Positions 40,172-48,722 of a DNA stretch of 64,000 nt are shown one piece after another. Made by a program: the position numbers and the translations under genes. Below the pieces are notes generated by a model that saw nothing but the letters and a program-made list of their open reading frames with translations, did no database searches and had not been told where the DNA came from. The stretch is from Ectopseudomonas chengduensis (lineage in GTDB: Bacteria; Pseudomonadota; Gammaproteobacteria; Pseudomonadales; Pseudomonadaceae), in the NCBI RefSeq assembly GCF_015712065.1, contig NZ_JACFYZ010000002.1, positions 124,001 through 188,000 on the forward strand, read 5' to 3'. The stretch's first letter is position 1. Every line of letters starts with the position of its first letter.

Positions 40172-41143
40172 ATGTCTTCCATCCCCTTCGATGACCTGCT
40201 TCAGGCCCGCCAGCGTATCGCCGGCCTGGTGCGTCAGACGCCGCTGGAACATTCGCCCAGCCTGAGTCGCCTGGCCGGTGTGCCGGTGTGGCTGAAGCTG
40301 GAATCGCAGCAGGCCACCGGCAGCTTCAAGCTGCGCGGCGCGAGCAATGCGGTGGCGCAGTTGGGTGCCGAGCAGAAGCGCCTCGGCGTGGTCACTGCCT
40401 CCACCGGCAACCATGGCCGTGCCCTTGCCTTCGCCGCCTCGCAGCAGGGCGTGAAGGCCATCGTCTGTCTCTCCGAGCTGGTGCCGCAGAACAAGGTGCG
40501 CGCCATTCGCGAGCTGGGCGCCGAGGTGGTGATCAGCGGCCGCAGCCAGGACGACGCCCAGCTCGAAGCCCTGCGCATCGCCCGTGAACAGGGCGCCGCC
40601 TTCATCCCGCCCTTCGACCACCCGCATGTGATCGCCGGCCAGGGCAGCCTGGGCCTGGAGATTCTTGAGCAGTGCCCGGATGTCTGCGAGGTGCTGGTGC
40701 CGCTGTCAGGCGGCGGTCTGTTCGCCGGCGTGGCGCTGGCGATCAAGGCGGCCAGCCCGGCCATTCGCACCCACGGCATCAGCATGCAGCTGGGCGCGGC
40801 GATGCACGCCAGCCTGCAGGCCGGCGAGCCGGTCGAGGTGGAGGAGCTGCCGACCCTGGCCGATTCCCTCGGCGGCGGCATCGGCTTGGACAATCGCTAC
40901 ACCTACGCCCTCACCCGCGAGCTGTGCGACCAGGTGCACCTGCTCGACGAAGCTTCCATCGCCCGCGGCATTCGCCATGCCTACCGCGAGGAGCGACTGG
41001 TAATCGAAGGCGCCGCAGCGGTGGGCATCGCCGCCCTGCTCGACGGCCTGATCGAGCCGCGTGGCCCGGTGGTGGTGGTGATCAGCGGTCGCAACATCGA
41101 TATCGACCAGCACCTGCGGGTGCTCAACGGCGCCGACGCCTGA
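40172..41143 (+). CDS. eutB: Ectoine utilisation threonine dehydratase-like protein EutB
   Basis: A 323-residue fold-type II PLP enzyme related to threonine dehydratase. The PLP lysine is in TGSFKLRGASNAV (about residue 53), the PLP-phosphate loop is SGGGLFAG (about 178-185), and TASTGNHGRALAF is present. It lacks the regulatory C-terminal ACT domain of IlvA. EutB and EutC are thought to convert the hydroxyectoine-derived intermediate; here EutA, which precedes them in alpha-proteobacterial clusters, is absent. It opens the row eutB-eutC-doeA-doeB-doeX. Confidence 0.88.
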   Translation: MSSIPFDDLLQARQRIAGLVRQTPLEHSPSLSRLAGVPVWLKLESQQATGSFKLRGASNAVAQLGAEQKRLGVVTASTGNHGRALAFAASQQGVKAIVCLSELVPQNKVRAIRELGAEVVISGRSQDDAQLEALRIAREQGAAFIPPFDHPHVIAGQGSLGLEILEQCPDVCEVLVPLSGGGLFAGVALAIKAASPAIRTHGISMQLGAAMHASLQAGEPVEVEELPTLADSLGGGIGLDNRYTYALTRELCDQVHLLDEASIARGIRHAYREERLVIEGAAAVGIAALLDGLIEPRGPVVVVISGRNIDIDQHLRVLNGADA

Positions 41144-41152
41144 GGAGCCTCC

Positions 41153-42130
41153 ATGGCCAAGACCCTGATTCTCAACCAGGCCGACCTGCGCGACTGCGTC
41201 GGCCTCGACAGCGACAGCCTCGCGGTGGTGGAAAACGCCTTTCGCCTGCTTGCCACGGCCGCTGTGGCGATGCCGCCGATCCTGCGCCTGGACGTGCCTG
41301 AGCATAACGGCGAGGTGGACGTGAAGACCGCCTACCTGCCCGGTGTGGCGCACTTCGCGATCAAGGTCAGTCCCGGTTTCTTCGACAACCCAAAGCTCGG
41401 CCTGCCCAGCCTCAACGGCCTGATGATGCTGTTCTCGGCGCAGACCGGCCTGGCCGATGCGCTGCTGCTGGACAACGGCTACCTCACCGCCGTGCGCACT
41501 GCCGCCGCTGGCGCCATCGCCGCCAAATGGCTGGCGCGTGAAGATGCCAAGGTGGTCGCCATCCTCGGTGCCGGCGAGCAGGCGCGCCTGCAGTTGCAAG
41601 CCCTGCGCCTGGTGCGGGAGGTGCGTGAGGTACGTATCTGGGCCCGTGATCCCGCCAAGGCCCAGGCCATGGCCGCCGAGCTGGACGATGCGCGTGCGGT
41701 GGACAGTATCGATGCCGCGCTGGATGGCGCCGATATCGCCATCACCACCACGCCGAGTCGCGAGCCACTGATCGAGCCGCAGCATCTGCGTCCGGGCCTG
41801 CATATCACCGCCATGGGCTCGGATGCCGAGCACAAGAACGAGATCGCCCCGGCCGTGCTGGCGCGGGTCGATGCCTACGTCGCCGACCGCCTGAGCCAGA
41901 CCCGTGTGCTGGGCGAGCTGCACCACGCCATCGCCGCCGGCCTGGTGCATGCCGAGGATGACTTCGCCGAGCTCGGCCAGGTCATCGCCGGGCAGCGTCC
42001 CGGTCGCATCGCGCCCGAGCAGATCACCCTGTGCGACCTCACCGGCACCGGGGCCCAGGACACCGCCATCGCCAGCCTCGCCTACCAGCGCGCTGTCGCG
42101 GCCGGCAAAGGCCTCAGTTTCGATTCATGA
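41153..42130 (+). CDS. eutC: Ectoine utilisation protein EutC (ornithine cyclodeaminase family)
   Basis: A 325-residue NAD-binding protein of the ornithine cyclodeaminase/mu-crystallin family. The Rossmann motif VVAILGAGEQARLQLQAL is at about residues 132-149, and DNGYLTAVRTAAAGAIAAKWL and TTPSREPLIEP follow. A strong GAGGAG ribosome-binding site lies 9 bases after the eutB stop. The exact reaction in hydroxyectoine breakdown is not firmly set. Confidence 0.87.
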   Translation: MAKTLILNQADLRDCVGLDSDSLAVVENAFRLLATAAVAMPPILRLDVPEHNGEVDVKTAYLPGVAHFAIKVSPGFFDNPKLGLPSLNGLMMLFSAQTGLADALLLDNGYLTAVRTAAAGAIAAKWLAREDAKVVAILGAGEQARLQLQALRLVREVREVRIWARDPAKAQAMAAELDDARAVDSIDAALDGADIAITTTPSREPLIEPQHLRPGLHITAMGSDAEHKNEIAPAVLARVDAYVADRLSQTRVLGELHHAIAAGLVHAEDDFAELGQVIAGQRPGRIAPEQITLCDLTGTGAQDTAIASLAYQRAVAAGKGLSFDS

Positions 42131-42188
42131 AACCTGCGGGCGCGGCACGCCGCGCCTGAATAACCGTTCCATCATGAGGGCAACCGCA

Positions 42189-43379
42189 ATGTCCGAAATC
42201 GTCGTCAACCTCCCCTTCAGCCGGGAGGAATATGCCCAGCGTTTGGCCAAGACGCGCAGCGCCATGCAGGCCAGGGGCATCGAGCTGCTGATCGTCACCG
42301 ATCCGTCCAACATGGCCTGGCTCACCGGCTATGACGGCTGGTCGTTCTACGTGCATCAGTGCGTGCTGCTGGCGCTCGATGGCGAGCCGGTCTGGTACGG
42401 CCGCGGCCAGGACGCCAACGGCGCCAAGCGCACGGTGTTCCTGCAGCAGAGCAATATCGTCGGCTACCCCGATCACTACGTGCAGTCCACCGAGCGCCAC
42501 CCGATGGACTACCTGTCCAAGGAGGTCATCGCCGTGCGTGGCTGGGACAAGCTCACCATTGGCGTCGAGCTGGACAACTACTACTTCAGCGCTGCCGCCT
42601 ATGGCTCGCTGCAGCGCAATCTGCCCAACGCGCGCTTCGTTGATTCGACTGCGCTGGTCAACTGGCAGCGGGCGATCAAGTCGCCCACCGAGATCGGCTA
42701 CATGCGCATCGCGGCGAAGATCGTCGAGAAGATGCACGCGGCGATCTTCGACAAGATCGAGCCGGGCCTGCGCAAGAACGAGCTGGTGGCCGAGATCTAC
42801 CGCACCGGCATTCTCGGTGCAGACGGCCATGGCGGCGACTATCCAGCCATCGTCCCGCTGCTGCCAACCGGCGCCGATGCCAGCGCGCCGCACCTGACCT
42901 GGGACGACTCGCCGATGATCAGCGGCGCCGGCACCTTCTTCGAGATCGCCGGCTGCTACAAGCGCTACCACTGCCCGCTGTCGCGCACCATCTACCTGGG
43001 CAAGCCGCCGCAGCATTTCCTCGACGGCGAGAAGGCCGTGGTCGAAGGCATCGCCGCCGGCCTGGAGGCCGCCAAGCCGGGCAACACCACCGGCGACATC
43101 GCCCGCGCCTTCTTCAAGGTGCTGGAGAAGTTCGGCATTCACAAGGACAGCCGCTGCGGCTACCCCATCGGTATCAGTTATCCGCCGGACTGGGGCGAGC
43201 GCACCATGAGCCTGCGCCCGAGCGACGAGAGCGTGCTGCAGCCGGGGATGACCTTCCACTTCATGCCAGGCCTGTGGCTGGACGACTGGGGCCTGGAAAT
43301 CACCGAATCGATCCTGATCACCGACAGCGGCGTGGAAACCTTCTGCGATGTGCCGCGCAAACTGTTCGTGAAGGACTGA
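42189..43379 (+). CDS. doeA: Ectoine hydrolase DoeA
   Basis: A 396-residue protein of the M24 aminopeptidase/creatinase fold that opens the ectoine ring to N-alpha-acetyl-L-2,4-diaminobutyrate. The N-terminal creatinase-like domain (about residues 15-155) is followed by the pita-bread domain with HGGDYPAIVP, GCYKRYHCPLSRTIYLG and a C-terminal EITESILIT. The ATG of MSEIVVNLPFS is preceded by GAGGG 9 bases away; an in-frame ATG 15 bases upstream is possible. It follows eutC by 58 bases. Confidence 0.93.
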   Translation: MSEIVVNLPFSREEYAQRLAKTRSAMQARGIELLIVTDPSNMAWLTGYDGWSFYVHQCVLLALDGEPVWYGRGQDANGAKRTVFLQQSNIVGYPDHYVQSTERHPMDYLSKEVIAVRGWDKLTIGVELDNYYFSAAAYGSLQRNLPNARFVDSTALVNWQRAIKSPTEIGYMRIAAKIVEKMHAAIFDKIEPGLRKNELVAEIYRTGILGADGHGGDYPAIVPLLPTGADASAPHLTWDDSPMISGAGTFFEIAGCYKRYHCPLSRTIYLGKPPQHFLDGEKAVVEGIAAGLEAAKPGNTTGDIARAFFKVLEKFGIHKDSRCGYPIGISYPPDWGERTMSLRPSDESVLQPGMTFHFMPGLWLDDWGLEITESILITDSGVETFCDVPRKLFVKD

Positions 43380-43402
43380 CCCTGTGGCTGCCGCTCCACC
43401 TG

Positions 43403-43472
43403 TAGGAGCGGCCGGGCGGTGATCCGCTTTAGCCGCGAAGTTTTCCAGTCGCGGCTAAAGCCCCTCCCACAA
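43403..43472. repeat. REP-type repeat between doeA and doeB
   Basis: GTAGGAGCGG at the left, TTTAGCCGCGA at about 43427 and TCGCGGCTAAAGCCCCTCCCAC at the right (TCGCGGCTAA then AGCCCCTCCCAC) form imperfect palindromes mixing two REP families. It could act as a transcript-stability element within the doe operon. Confidence 0.65.
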
Positions 43473-43497
43473 TGAGCTCCATCTTGAAGGCCCGACC

Positions 43498-44499
43498 ATG
43501 ACCCAACTGCGCGATAACCCCATCAGCCCCACGGTCGATTTCGACCGTGACGGCGTACAACACGGCTTCCTTAAGCTGCCCTATTCCCGCGACGACTCGG
43601 CCTGGGGCGCGGTGATGATCCCGGTGACCGTGGTGAAGAACGGCAGCGGCCCCACCGCGCTGCTTACCGGCGGCAACCACGGCGACGAATACGAAGGCCC
43701 GTTGGCGTTGAGCAAACTGGCCCAGCGCCTGCGCGCCGAGGACGTCAGCGGTCGGGTGATCATCGTGCCGTTCATGAACGCCCCGGCGGTGCAGGCTGGC
43801 ACCCGCACCTCGCCAATCGACAAGGGCAATCTCAACCGCAGCTTCCCCGGCAAGCCGGACGGCACGGTGACGCAGAAGATCGCCGATTACTTCCAGCGCA
43901 CGCTGCTGCCGCTGGCCGACGTGGTGCTCGACATCCACTCCGGCGGCAAGACCCTGGACTTCCTGCCGTTCGCCGCCTGCCACATGTTGCCGGATGCGGC
44001 CCAGGACGCTGCCTGCGCCGCCGGCATGCGCGCCTTCGCCGCGCCCTACTGCATGCGCATGCTGGAACTCGATGCAGTGGGCATGTACGACACCGCCGCC
44101 GAGGAGCTGGGCAAGGTGTTCGTCACCACCGAACTGGGTGGCGGCGGTAGCAGCACGGCGAAAAGCCTGGCCATCGCCGAGCGCGGGGTGCGCAACCTGC
44201 TGATCCACTTCGGCTTGCTGCAGGGTGAAATCGAAGCCGGTGAATCGGTGATGCTGGATATGCCCGACAGCGACTGCTTCGTCGCCAGTGAAGACGATGG
44301 CCTGCTGGAGATGTGCCGCGACCTCGGCGATACGGTGGAAAAGGGCGAGGTGATCGCCCGCGTACACAGCGCCCGTCGTACCGGCGAGCCGGCCCGTGAA
44401 TACCGCGCCAAACGCAGCGGCCTGCTCGCTGCCCGGCATTTTCCCGGGCTGGTGAAAAGTGGTGATACCCTCGCGGTCATCGCCGAGGTGGTGAGTTGA
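43498..44499 (+). CDS. doeB: N-alpha-acetyl-L-2,4-diaminobutyrate deacetylase DoeB
   Basis: A 333-residue zinc deacetylase of the succinylglutamate desuccinylase/aspartoacylase (AstE/AspA) family. Zinc ligands are in GGNHGDEYEG (HxxE, about residues 59-68) and HSGGKTLDF (His at about residue 147). It removes the acetyl group to give L-2,4-diaminobutyrate. A GAAGG site stands upstream. A C-terminal beta-barrel domain (about 240-333) is present. Confidence 0.93.
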   Translation: MTQLRDNPISPTVDFDRDGVQHGFLKLPYSRDDSAWGAVMIPVTVVKNGSGPTALLTGGNHGDEYEGPLALSKLAQRLRAEDVSGRVIIVPFMNAPAVQAGTRTSPIDKGNLNRSFPGKPDGTVTQKIADYFQRTLLPLADVVLDIHSGGKTLDFLPFAACHMLPDAAQDAACAAGMRAFAAPYCMRMLELDAVGMYDTAAEELGKVFVTTELGGGGSSTAKSLAIAERGVRNLLIHFGLLQGEIEAGESVMLDMPDSDCFVASEDDGLLEMCRDLGDTVEKGEVIARVHSARRTGEPAREYRAKRSGLLAARHFPGLVKSGDTLAVIAEVVS

Positions 44500-44564
44500 G
44501 AAACCCAACCTGCAGCCGCTGTGAGAGCGCCTGGCCATGCTCATGAACGCCGGTAAGGCAAAAA

Positions 44565-44591
44565 CTTCGCGAGCAAGCTCGCTCCTACAGG
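44565..44591. repeat. Short REP-type unit before doeX
   Basis: TTCGCGAGCAAGCTCGCTCC is a 20-base unit of the same family as 50640-50706. It lies between doeB and doeX, 30 bases before the latter. Confidence 0.6.
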
Positions 44592-44624
44592 CCTCGCATC
44601 GTTCCCAAGATAGGCGTACTGCCG

Positions 44625-45101
44625 ATGCACAAGCTCGACCGCTATGACCTGAAGATCCTGCGCATCCTCGAAGGCGACGGGCGGATCACCAAGTCGGCCC
44701 TGGCCGAGGCGATCAACCTGTCGGTGACGCCTGCCTGGGAACGGGTGCGCAAGCTGGAAAGCGCCGGGCTGATCAAGGGCTACCGCGCGCAGATCGACTG
44801 GGCAGCGCTGTTTCGCAGCCAACAGGTGCTGGTGGAAATCACCCTGGCCCGCCACACCGCGCAGGACATGCGCCGCTTCGAGCAGCGCCTGAGCGAGGCG
44901 CCGGAGGTGGGCTTCTGCTACGCCACCGGTGGCGGCGTCGATTACATCGCGATGATCCGCGCCCGCGACATCGACCACTACCAGCGCTTCATCGACCAAC
45001 TGCTGCTGGAAGACCTCGGCATCGAGCGCTACTTCACTTACATCGTCACCAAGACCATCAAGGCGGACACGGCAGGTGCGCCCGCAGAACTGGACGACTA
45101 A
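44625..45101 (+). CDS. doeX: Lrp/AsnC-family regulator DoeX
   Basis: A 158-residue Lrp/AsnC protein with an N-terminal helix-turn-helix (about residues 5-65, LDRYDLKILRILEGDGRITKSALAEAINLS being the typical start) and a C-terminal ligand-binding domain. In Halomonas DoeX binds upstream of doeA and lies between doeB and doeC, and the same relative place is seen here, although two unrelated genes separate it from doeC. EnuR and DoeX thus form a double regulatory layer. Confidence 0.88.
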   Translation: MHKLDRYDLKILRILEGDGRITKSALAEAINLSVTPAWERVRKLESAGLIKGYRAQIDWAALFRSQQVLVEITLARHTAQDMRRFEQRLSEAPEVGFCYATGGGVDYIAMIRARDIDHYQRFIDQLLLEDLGIERYFTYIVTKTIKADTAGAPAELDD

Positions 45102-45547
45102 GGTACGCCGCCATGAGATGTCGGGCATCTGGTGGGTTAGCCGCCTGCCGAGGTGACCGAGCGTTTCACCCCATTGGCTGCGGCGTAACCCACCATCGGA
45201 GCGCTACGTTTCATCGCCTGTGGTTACGCGCCGCGATAGTGGGCATCTTCGATTCACGTTCAGCGTCGCTAACCCACTCTACAGTCAGTGGCTCGACCGA
45301 GAGCAGCAGCTCTTCGTCTTCACCGCCGTCAGGCCATCGCCGTGGCTACTCACGCCGTCGGTATGGGTCGCTCCGTGGCCTTAACGGCCTGTAGGGGCGG
45401 CTCAGACGGAGGGGTGCAATTGGACGCGATTGGTCGGGAATACGAAGGCTTCAGCGGCAAACCGTTCGTCGACTCGTCTCGCTTGAAAATGAACCAAAGA
45501 CTTTTCCAGGCAGTCCGTCTCCGGGACGGGCAGGAGGTCCGTTTCCG
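45102..45547. other. 446-base gap with REP-like repeats and long leader of the C40 peptidase gene
   Basis: No convincing gene. GGTGGGTTAGCCGCC near 45133 and GGCGTAACCCACC near 45181 form an inverted repeat, with further GTGGTTACGCGCCGCG and CGCTAACCCAC units at about 45220-45280. CCGTCTCCGGGACGG at about 45515-45530 is another hairpin, just before an AGGAGG site. A 107-codon open frame crossing the area is rich in Arg, Ala and Gly, has no recognisable domain and is probably chance. Confidence 0.5.
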
Positions 45548-46114
45548 ATGCAATGCCTTGATTCGGAAGGGCTTCCGCGCAAAGGCCAATCACCAGGGTC
45601 ACTGGGTTTGAATAAGTTCTTCATGTCACTTTGCCTGGGAGGCGCTCTTTTACTGGGAATTTGTACCCAAGCCTCCGCCACCTTTCGCATTCACACCATT
45701 CCAGCCACTGCGCCAGCGGCCGCGCCCAAACCGGCCAGCGAAGTGATCGACCGCGCCCTCGGTGCACTGGGCACGCCTTACCGCTGGGGTGGTACCAGCC
45801 TGCGCCACGGCTTCGATTGCAGCGGCCTGGTGCAATATGCCTTCAAGACTCAGGACGACCTCGACCTGCCGCGCACCTCGCGCGCACTGTCACGCGTGGA
45901 TGCGCCGTCGGTGAAGCGCAGCGACCTGCAGCCGGGTGATCTGCTGTTCTTCCGCATTCGCAGCCGCTCGGTGGATCACGTGGCCATCTACATCGGTGAG
46001 GGCCGCTTCGTCCATGCGCCGCGGCGCGGCACCAAGGTGCGCATCGACCGCCTCAACAATTCGTACTGGCAGCGGCATTTCCAGTTGGCCAAGCGGGTGG
46101 TGCCGGAGGCCTGA
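45548..46114 (+). CDS. NlpC/P60 (C40) cell-wall peptidase
   Basis: 188 residues in the longest form. A hydrophobic signal (about residues 26-44, ending CTQASA) precedes a C40 endopeptidase domain: catalytic Cys in FDCSGLVQYAF (about residue 90), His in RSVDHVAIYIGEG (about 142) and a third His in FVHAPRRG. Such enzymes cut peptidoglycan cross-bridge peptides. The ATG is chosen because of a full AGGAGG site 10 bases upstream, although this gives an unusually long 25-residue stretch before the signal; a TTG at 45608 or ATG at 45623 would give a normal signal peptide. It interrupts the doe cluster. Confidence 0.85.
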   Translation: MQCLDSEGLPRKGQSPGSLGLNKFFMSLCLGGALLLGICTQASATFRIHTIPATAPAAAPKPASEVIDRALGALGTPYRWGGTSLRHGFDCSGLVQYAFKTQDDLDLPRTSRALSRVDAPSVKRSDLQPGDLLFFRIRSRSVDHVAIYIGEGRFVHAPRRGTKVRIDRLNNSYWQRHFQLAKRVVPEA

Positions 46115-46154
46115 GTCAGCGACGGCGCGACCTTTCATCCGAGCGGCCTGGCCT

Positions 46155-46179
46155 CCCGTGGGAAAACCTATCCCACGGG
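46155..46179. terminator. Hairpin between the C40 peptidase gene and yhhQ
   Basis: CCCGTGGGA and TCCCACGGG pair over 9 bp around a 7-base loop, 41 bases past the peptidase stop. No T-run follows. A TAGAAT -10-like hexamer lies at 46192-46197 and could start the yhhQ leader. Confidence 0.4.
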
Positions 46180-46229
46180 TCAACAACGCGCTAGAATGCG
46201 CGCCGCTCGCGGCCATGCCGGCTGCGGCA

Positions 46230-46262
46230 GTGGGTTCCCTCACCCCACTTCATGAAAAAGGA
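46230..46262 (+). promoter_or_regulatory. preQ1-I riboswitch (type 2-like) controlling yhhQ
   Basis: Stem P1 is GTGGG/CCCAC, enclosing the loop TTCCCTCAC; the tail TTCATGAAAAAGGA follows. The pattern xTGGGT...C...ACCCCAx-TTnA-AAAA-AGG matches the Thermoanaerobacter preQ1 riboswitch almost base for base as recalled. The GGA of the tail would pair with TCC in the loop as P2, closing the AAGGA ribosome-binding site 8 bases before the yhhQ ATG. Ligand binding should therefore block translation of a transporter for queuosine precursors. Confidence 0.82.
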
Positions 46263-46269
46263 CATCGAT

Positions 46270-46920
46270 ATGACCCTGATTCCTGCGTCGGTCAGTCGGC
46301 CCGTGCTGGCCGGCCTGATTGCCTTCCATATCCTCATCATCATCGCCAGCAACTACCTAGTGCAGCTGCCGATCACCCTGTTCGGCTGGCATACCACCTG
46401 GGGTGCGTTCAGCTTTCCGTTCATCTTCCTGGCCACCGACCTCACCGTGCGCCTGATCGGCAAGCATGCCGCACGGGTGGTGATCGCCCGGGTGATGCTG
46501 CCGGCGCTGCTCGCCTCCTACGTGGTGTCGGTGCTGTTCCACGAAGGCGCCTTCGGCGGCCTGATGGCGCTGGGCGAATTCAACCTGTTCGTCTTCCGTA
46601 TCGCCGTGGCCAGCTTCCTGGCCTACGCCTTCGGCCAGTTGCTCGATATCCAGGTGTTCGACCGTTTGCGCCAGATGCGCCAGTGGTGGGTCGCGCCAAC
46701 GGCCTCGACCATCCTCGGCAACCTGCTCGATACCTTCCTGTTCTTCTCGGTGGCCTTCTGGCGCAGCGACGATCCGTTCATGGCGGCCAACTGGGTGGAG
46801 ATCGCCACGGTGGACTACGTGATCAAGCTGGCCATCAGCCTGATCCTCTTCGTGCCGCTGTACGGCATGCTGCTCAGTGCCATCGTGCGGGCGTTGCCGC
46901 AGCGTACCGCCACAGCCTGA
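46270..46920 (+). CDS. yhhQ: Queuosine precursor transporter YhhQ
   Basis: A 216-residue membrane protein with about six hydrophobic segments, of the COG1738/ECF-like family that imports preQ0/preQ1. FIFLATDLTVRLIGKHAARVVI and SLASFLAYAFGQLLDIQVFD-like blocks, here VASFLAYAFGQLLDIQVFD, are typical. The ATG at MTLIPASVSRP was chosen because the AAGGA site stands 8 bases before it; the ORF starts 18 bases earlier at an ATG that overlaps the riboswitch. It lies inside the doe cluster but has no link to ectoine metabolism. Confidence 0.9.
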   Translation: MTLIPASVSRPVLAGLIAFHILIIIASNYLVQLPITLFGWHTTWGAFSFPFIFLATDLTVRLIGKHAARVVIARVMLPALLASYVVSVLFHEGAFGGLMALGEFNLFVFRIAVASFLAYAFGQLLDIQVFDRLRQMRQWWVAPTASTILGNLLDTFLFFSVAFWRSDDPFMAANWVEIATVDYVIKLAISLILFVPLYGMLLSAIVRALPQRTATA

Positions 46921-46928
46921 GCTGAATC

Positions 46929-46989
46929 CGTAGCCCGGATGCAATCCGGGAATGTTCTGTGCCCTGCCCCGGATTTCATCCTGGCTACG
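46929..46989. repeat. REP-type inverted repeat, GTAGCCCGGAT family
   Basis: GTAGCCCGGATGCAATCCGG at the left pairs with CCGGATTTCATCCTGGCTAC at the right. The 200-base gap before doeC also contains GGCGCTTGG...CCAAGCC-type short complementarity but no gene. Confidence 0.7.
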
Positions 46990-47120
46990 CCACACGAGAA
47001 TTCTCCTATTGCCCCGCCACCTTCAGAAAAAACTGAGGTGACGCCGGGGGCGCTTGGAAAAAACGCCAAGCCACCCTTCCCTAGCATGTCTCCCATGCCC
47101 ATCGGCCCGGAGACATTGCC

Positions 47121-48587
47121 ATGCCCCTCGACCATCCCCTGCTGTTCAAATCGCTGTGCTACGTCGACGGTCACTGGCTGCACAGTGACGACGGCGCCAG
47201 CATCGCCGTGCACAACCCGGCCGACCAGAGCGTGATCGGCCATGTGCCGATGCTTGGCCAGACGCAGATCATCGCCGCGGTGGACGCCGCCCAGCGCGCC
47301 TTCGCCGACTGGCGCGAGCAGAGCCTGGAAACCCGCGCGGCGTTGCTGCGGCGCTGGGCCGAGCTGATCCTGCAGCATCAGGAAGACCTGGCGCGCATCC
47401 TCAGCCAGGAACAGGGCAAGCCGTTGGCCGAAGCCCGTGGCGAGATCCGCTACGCCGCCAGCTTCATTCCCTGGTTCGCCGAAGAGGCGCGCCGGCTCTA
47501 CGGCCAGACCATTCCCAGCCATATTCCCAGTGCCCAGCTCGGTACGCTGAAGGAGCCGGTCGGCGTTTGCGCGCTGCTCACACCCTGGAATTTCCCCAGT
47601 GCGATGATCACCCGCAAGGCCGCCGCTGCCCTGGCCGCCGGCTGCACCGTGGTGGTCAAACCGGCGCACGAGACGCCCTATTCCGCCTTTGCCCTGGCCC
47701 AATTGGCCGAGGAAGCCGGGCTGCCCGCCGGCGTGTTCAACGTGGTGCTGGGCGAACCGCAGATGGCTATGGAAACCCTGGTCAAGGACACGCGGGTGCG
47801 TTCGGTGAGCTTCACCGGCTCGACCCGCGTCGGCAAGCTGGTGCTGCAGGCGGCCGCTGAGGATGTGAAGAAGGTGGCGCTGGAGCTGGGCGGCAACGCA
47901 CCGCTGATCGTTTGCGCCGATGCCGATCTCGATCACGCCGTGCAGGTGGCACTGGATGCCAAATTCCAGACCTCCGGCCAGGACTGCTGCGCCGCCAACC
48001 GCATTCTGGTCGAGCGCCCCGTTTATGAAGAATTTCTACAGCGCTTCGCCAAGGCCGTGCGTGGCCTGCGCGTTGGCCCTGGCCATGACGAGCGCAATCA
48101 GATCGGCCCGCTGATGCACCAGGCTGCGCTGGACGCGACTGCTGCACGGGTCGCCGATGCCATCGAACAGGGCGCGCGCCTGCTCGTCGGCGGCGAGCCC
48201 CATGCGCTGGGCGGCTGGTTCTGGCAGCCGACGCTGCTGGCCGACGTCACCGACGCCATGCGCATCTACCGCGAGGAGAACTTCGCCCCCATCGCTGGCG
48301 TGCGCGCTTTCGACACCCTGGACGAGGCCGTGGCCATGGCCAACGACACCGAATATGGTCTGGCCGCCTACATTTGTTCCAACCGCGTGGACGTCGTCCA
48401 CCCGCTGATCCGCCGTCTCGACCACGCCATGGTGGCGGTCAACGGCACCAAGTTCACCGGCCACCCGATTCCCTTCGGTGGCATGAAAGCCTCAGGCCTT
48501 GGCCGTGAGGGCGGCACGAAAGGCTTCGAGCCCTTTGTCGAAACCAAGTACTTCTGCATTCATCATCAGGGTCAGCGCTACTCCTGA
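47121..48587 (+). CDS. doeC: Aspartate-semialdehyde dehydrogenase DoeC
   Basis: A 488-residue NAD(P)-dependent aldehyde dehydrogenase. LTPWNFPSAMITRK and FTGSTRVGK form the cofactor site, the general base Glu is in LELGGNAP and the nucleophile Cys in SGQDCCAANR (about residue 288). It is annotated as oxidising L-aspartate-4-semialdehyde to aspartate in ectoine breakdown by cluster context; the sequence alone is close to succinate-semialdehyde dehydrogenases, and that activity cannot be excluded. Confidence 0.87.
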   Translation: MPLDHPLLFKSLCYVDGHWLHSDDGASIAVHNPADQSVIGHVPMLGQTQIIAAVDAAQRAFADWREQSLETRAALLRRWAELILQHQEDLARILSQEQGKPLAEARGEIRYAASFIPWFAEEARRLYGQTIPSHIPSAQLGTLKEPVGVCALLTPWNFPSAMITRKAAAALAAGCTVVVKPAHETPYSAFALAQLAEEAGLPAGVFNVVLGEPQMAMETLVKDTRVRSVSFTGSTRVGKLVLQAAAEDVKKVALELGGNAPLIVCADADLDHAVQVALDAKFQTSGQDCCAANRILVERPVYEEFLQRFAKAVRGLRVGPGHDERNQIGPLMHQAALDATAARVADAIEQGARLLVGGEPHALGGWFWQPTLLADVTDAMRIYREENFAPIAGVRAFDTLDEAVAMANDTEYGLAAYICSNRVDVVHPLIRRLDHAMVAVNGTKFTGHPIPFGGMKASGLGREGGTKGFEPFVETKYFCIHHQGQRYS

Positions 48588-48602
48588 TGATCCAGAGTGC
48601 GG

Positions 48603-48670
48603 GTGGGAGGGGCTTTAGCCGCGACTGACCTTACAGGCGCTGCAAGCATCGCGGCTAAAGCCCCTCCCAC
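48603..48670. repeat. REP-type inverted repeat, GTGGGAGGGGCTTTAGCCGCGA family
   Basis: The two 22-base arms (48603-48624 and 48649-48670) are perfect reverse complements around a 24-base loop. The arm starts GTGGGAGGGGCTTTAGCC. It lies between doeC and doeD. Confidence 0.85.
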
Positions 48671-48722
48671 GAGCGTGTGAATTACCTTTAACGCTACCTC
48701 AGCGAATTAGATGGAGATCGCC

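Noticed and set aside
45288..45611. 107-codon open frame between doeX and the C40 peptidase
   Set aside because: No ribosome-binding site or domain was found, and it overlaps REP-like repeats and the peptidase start.
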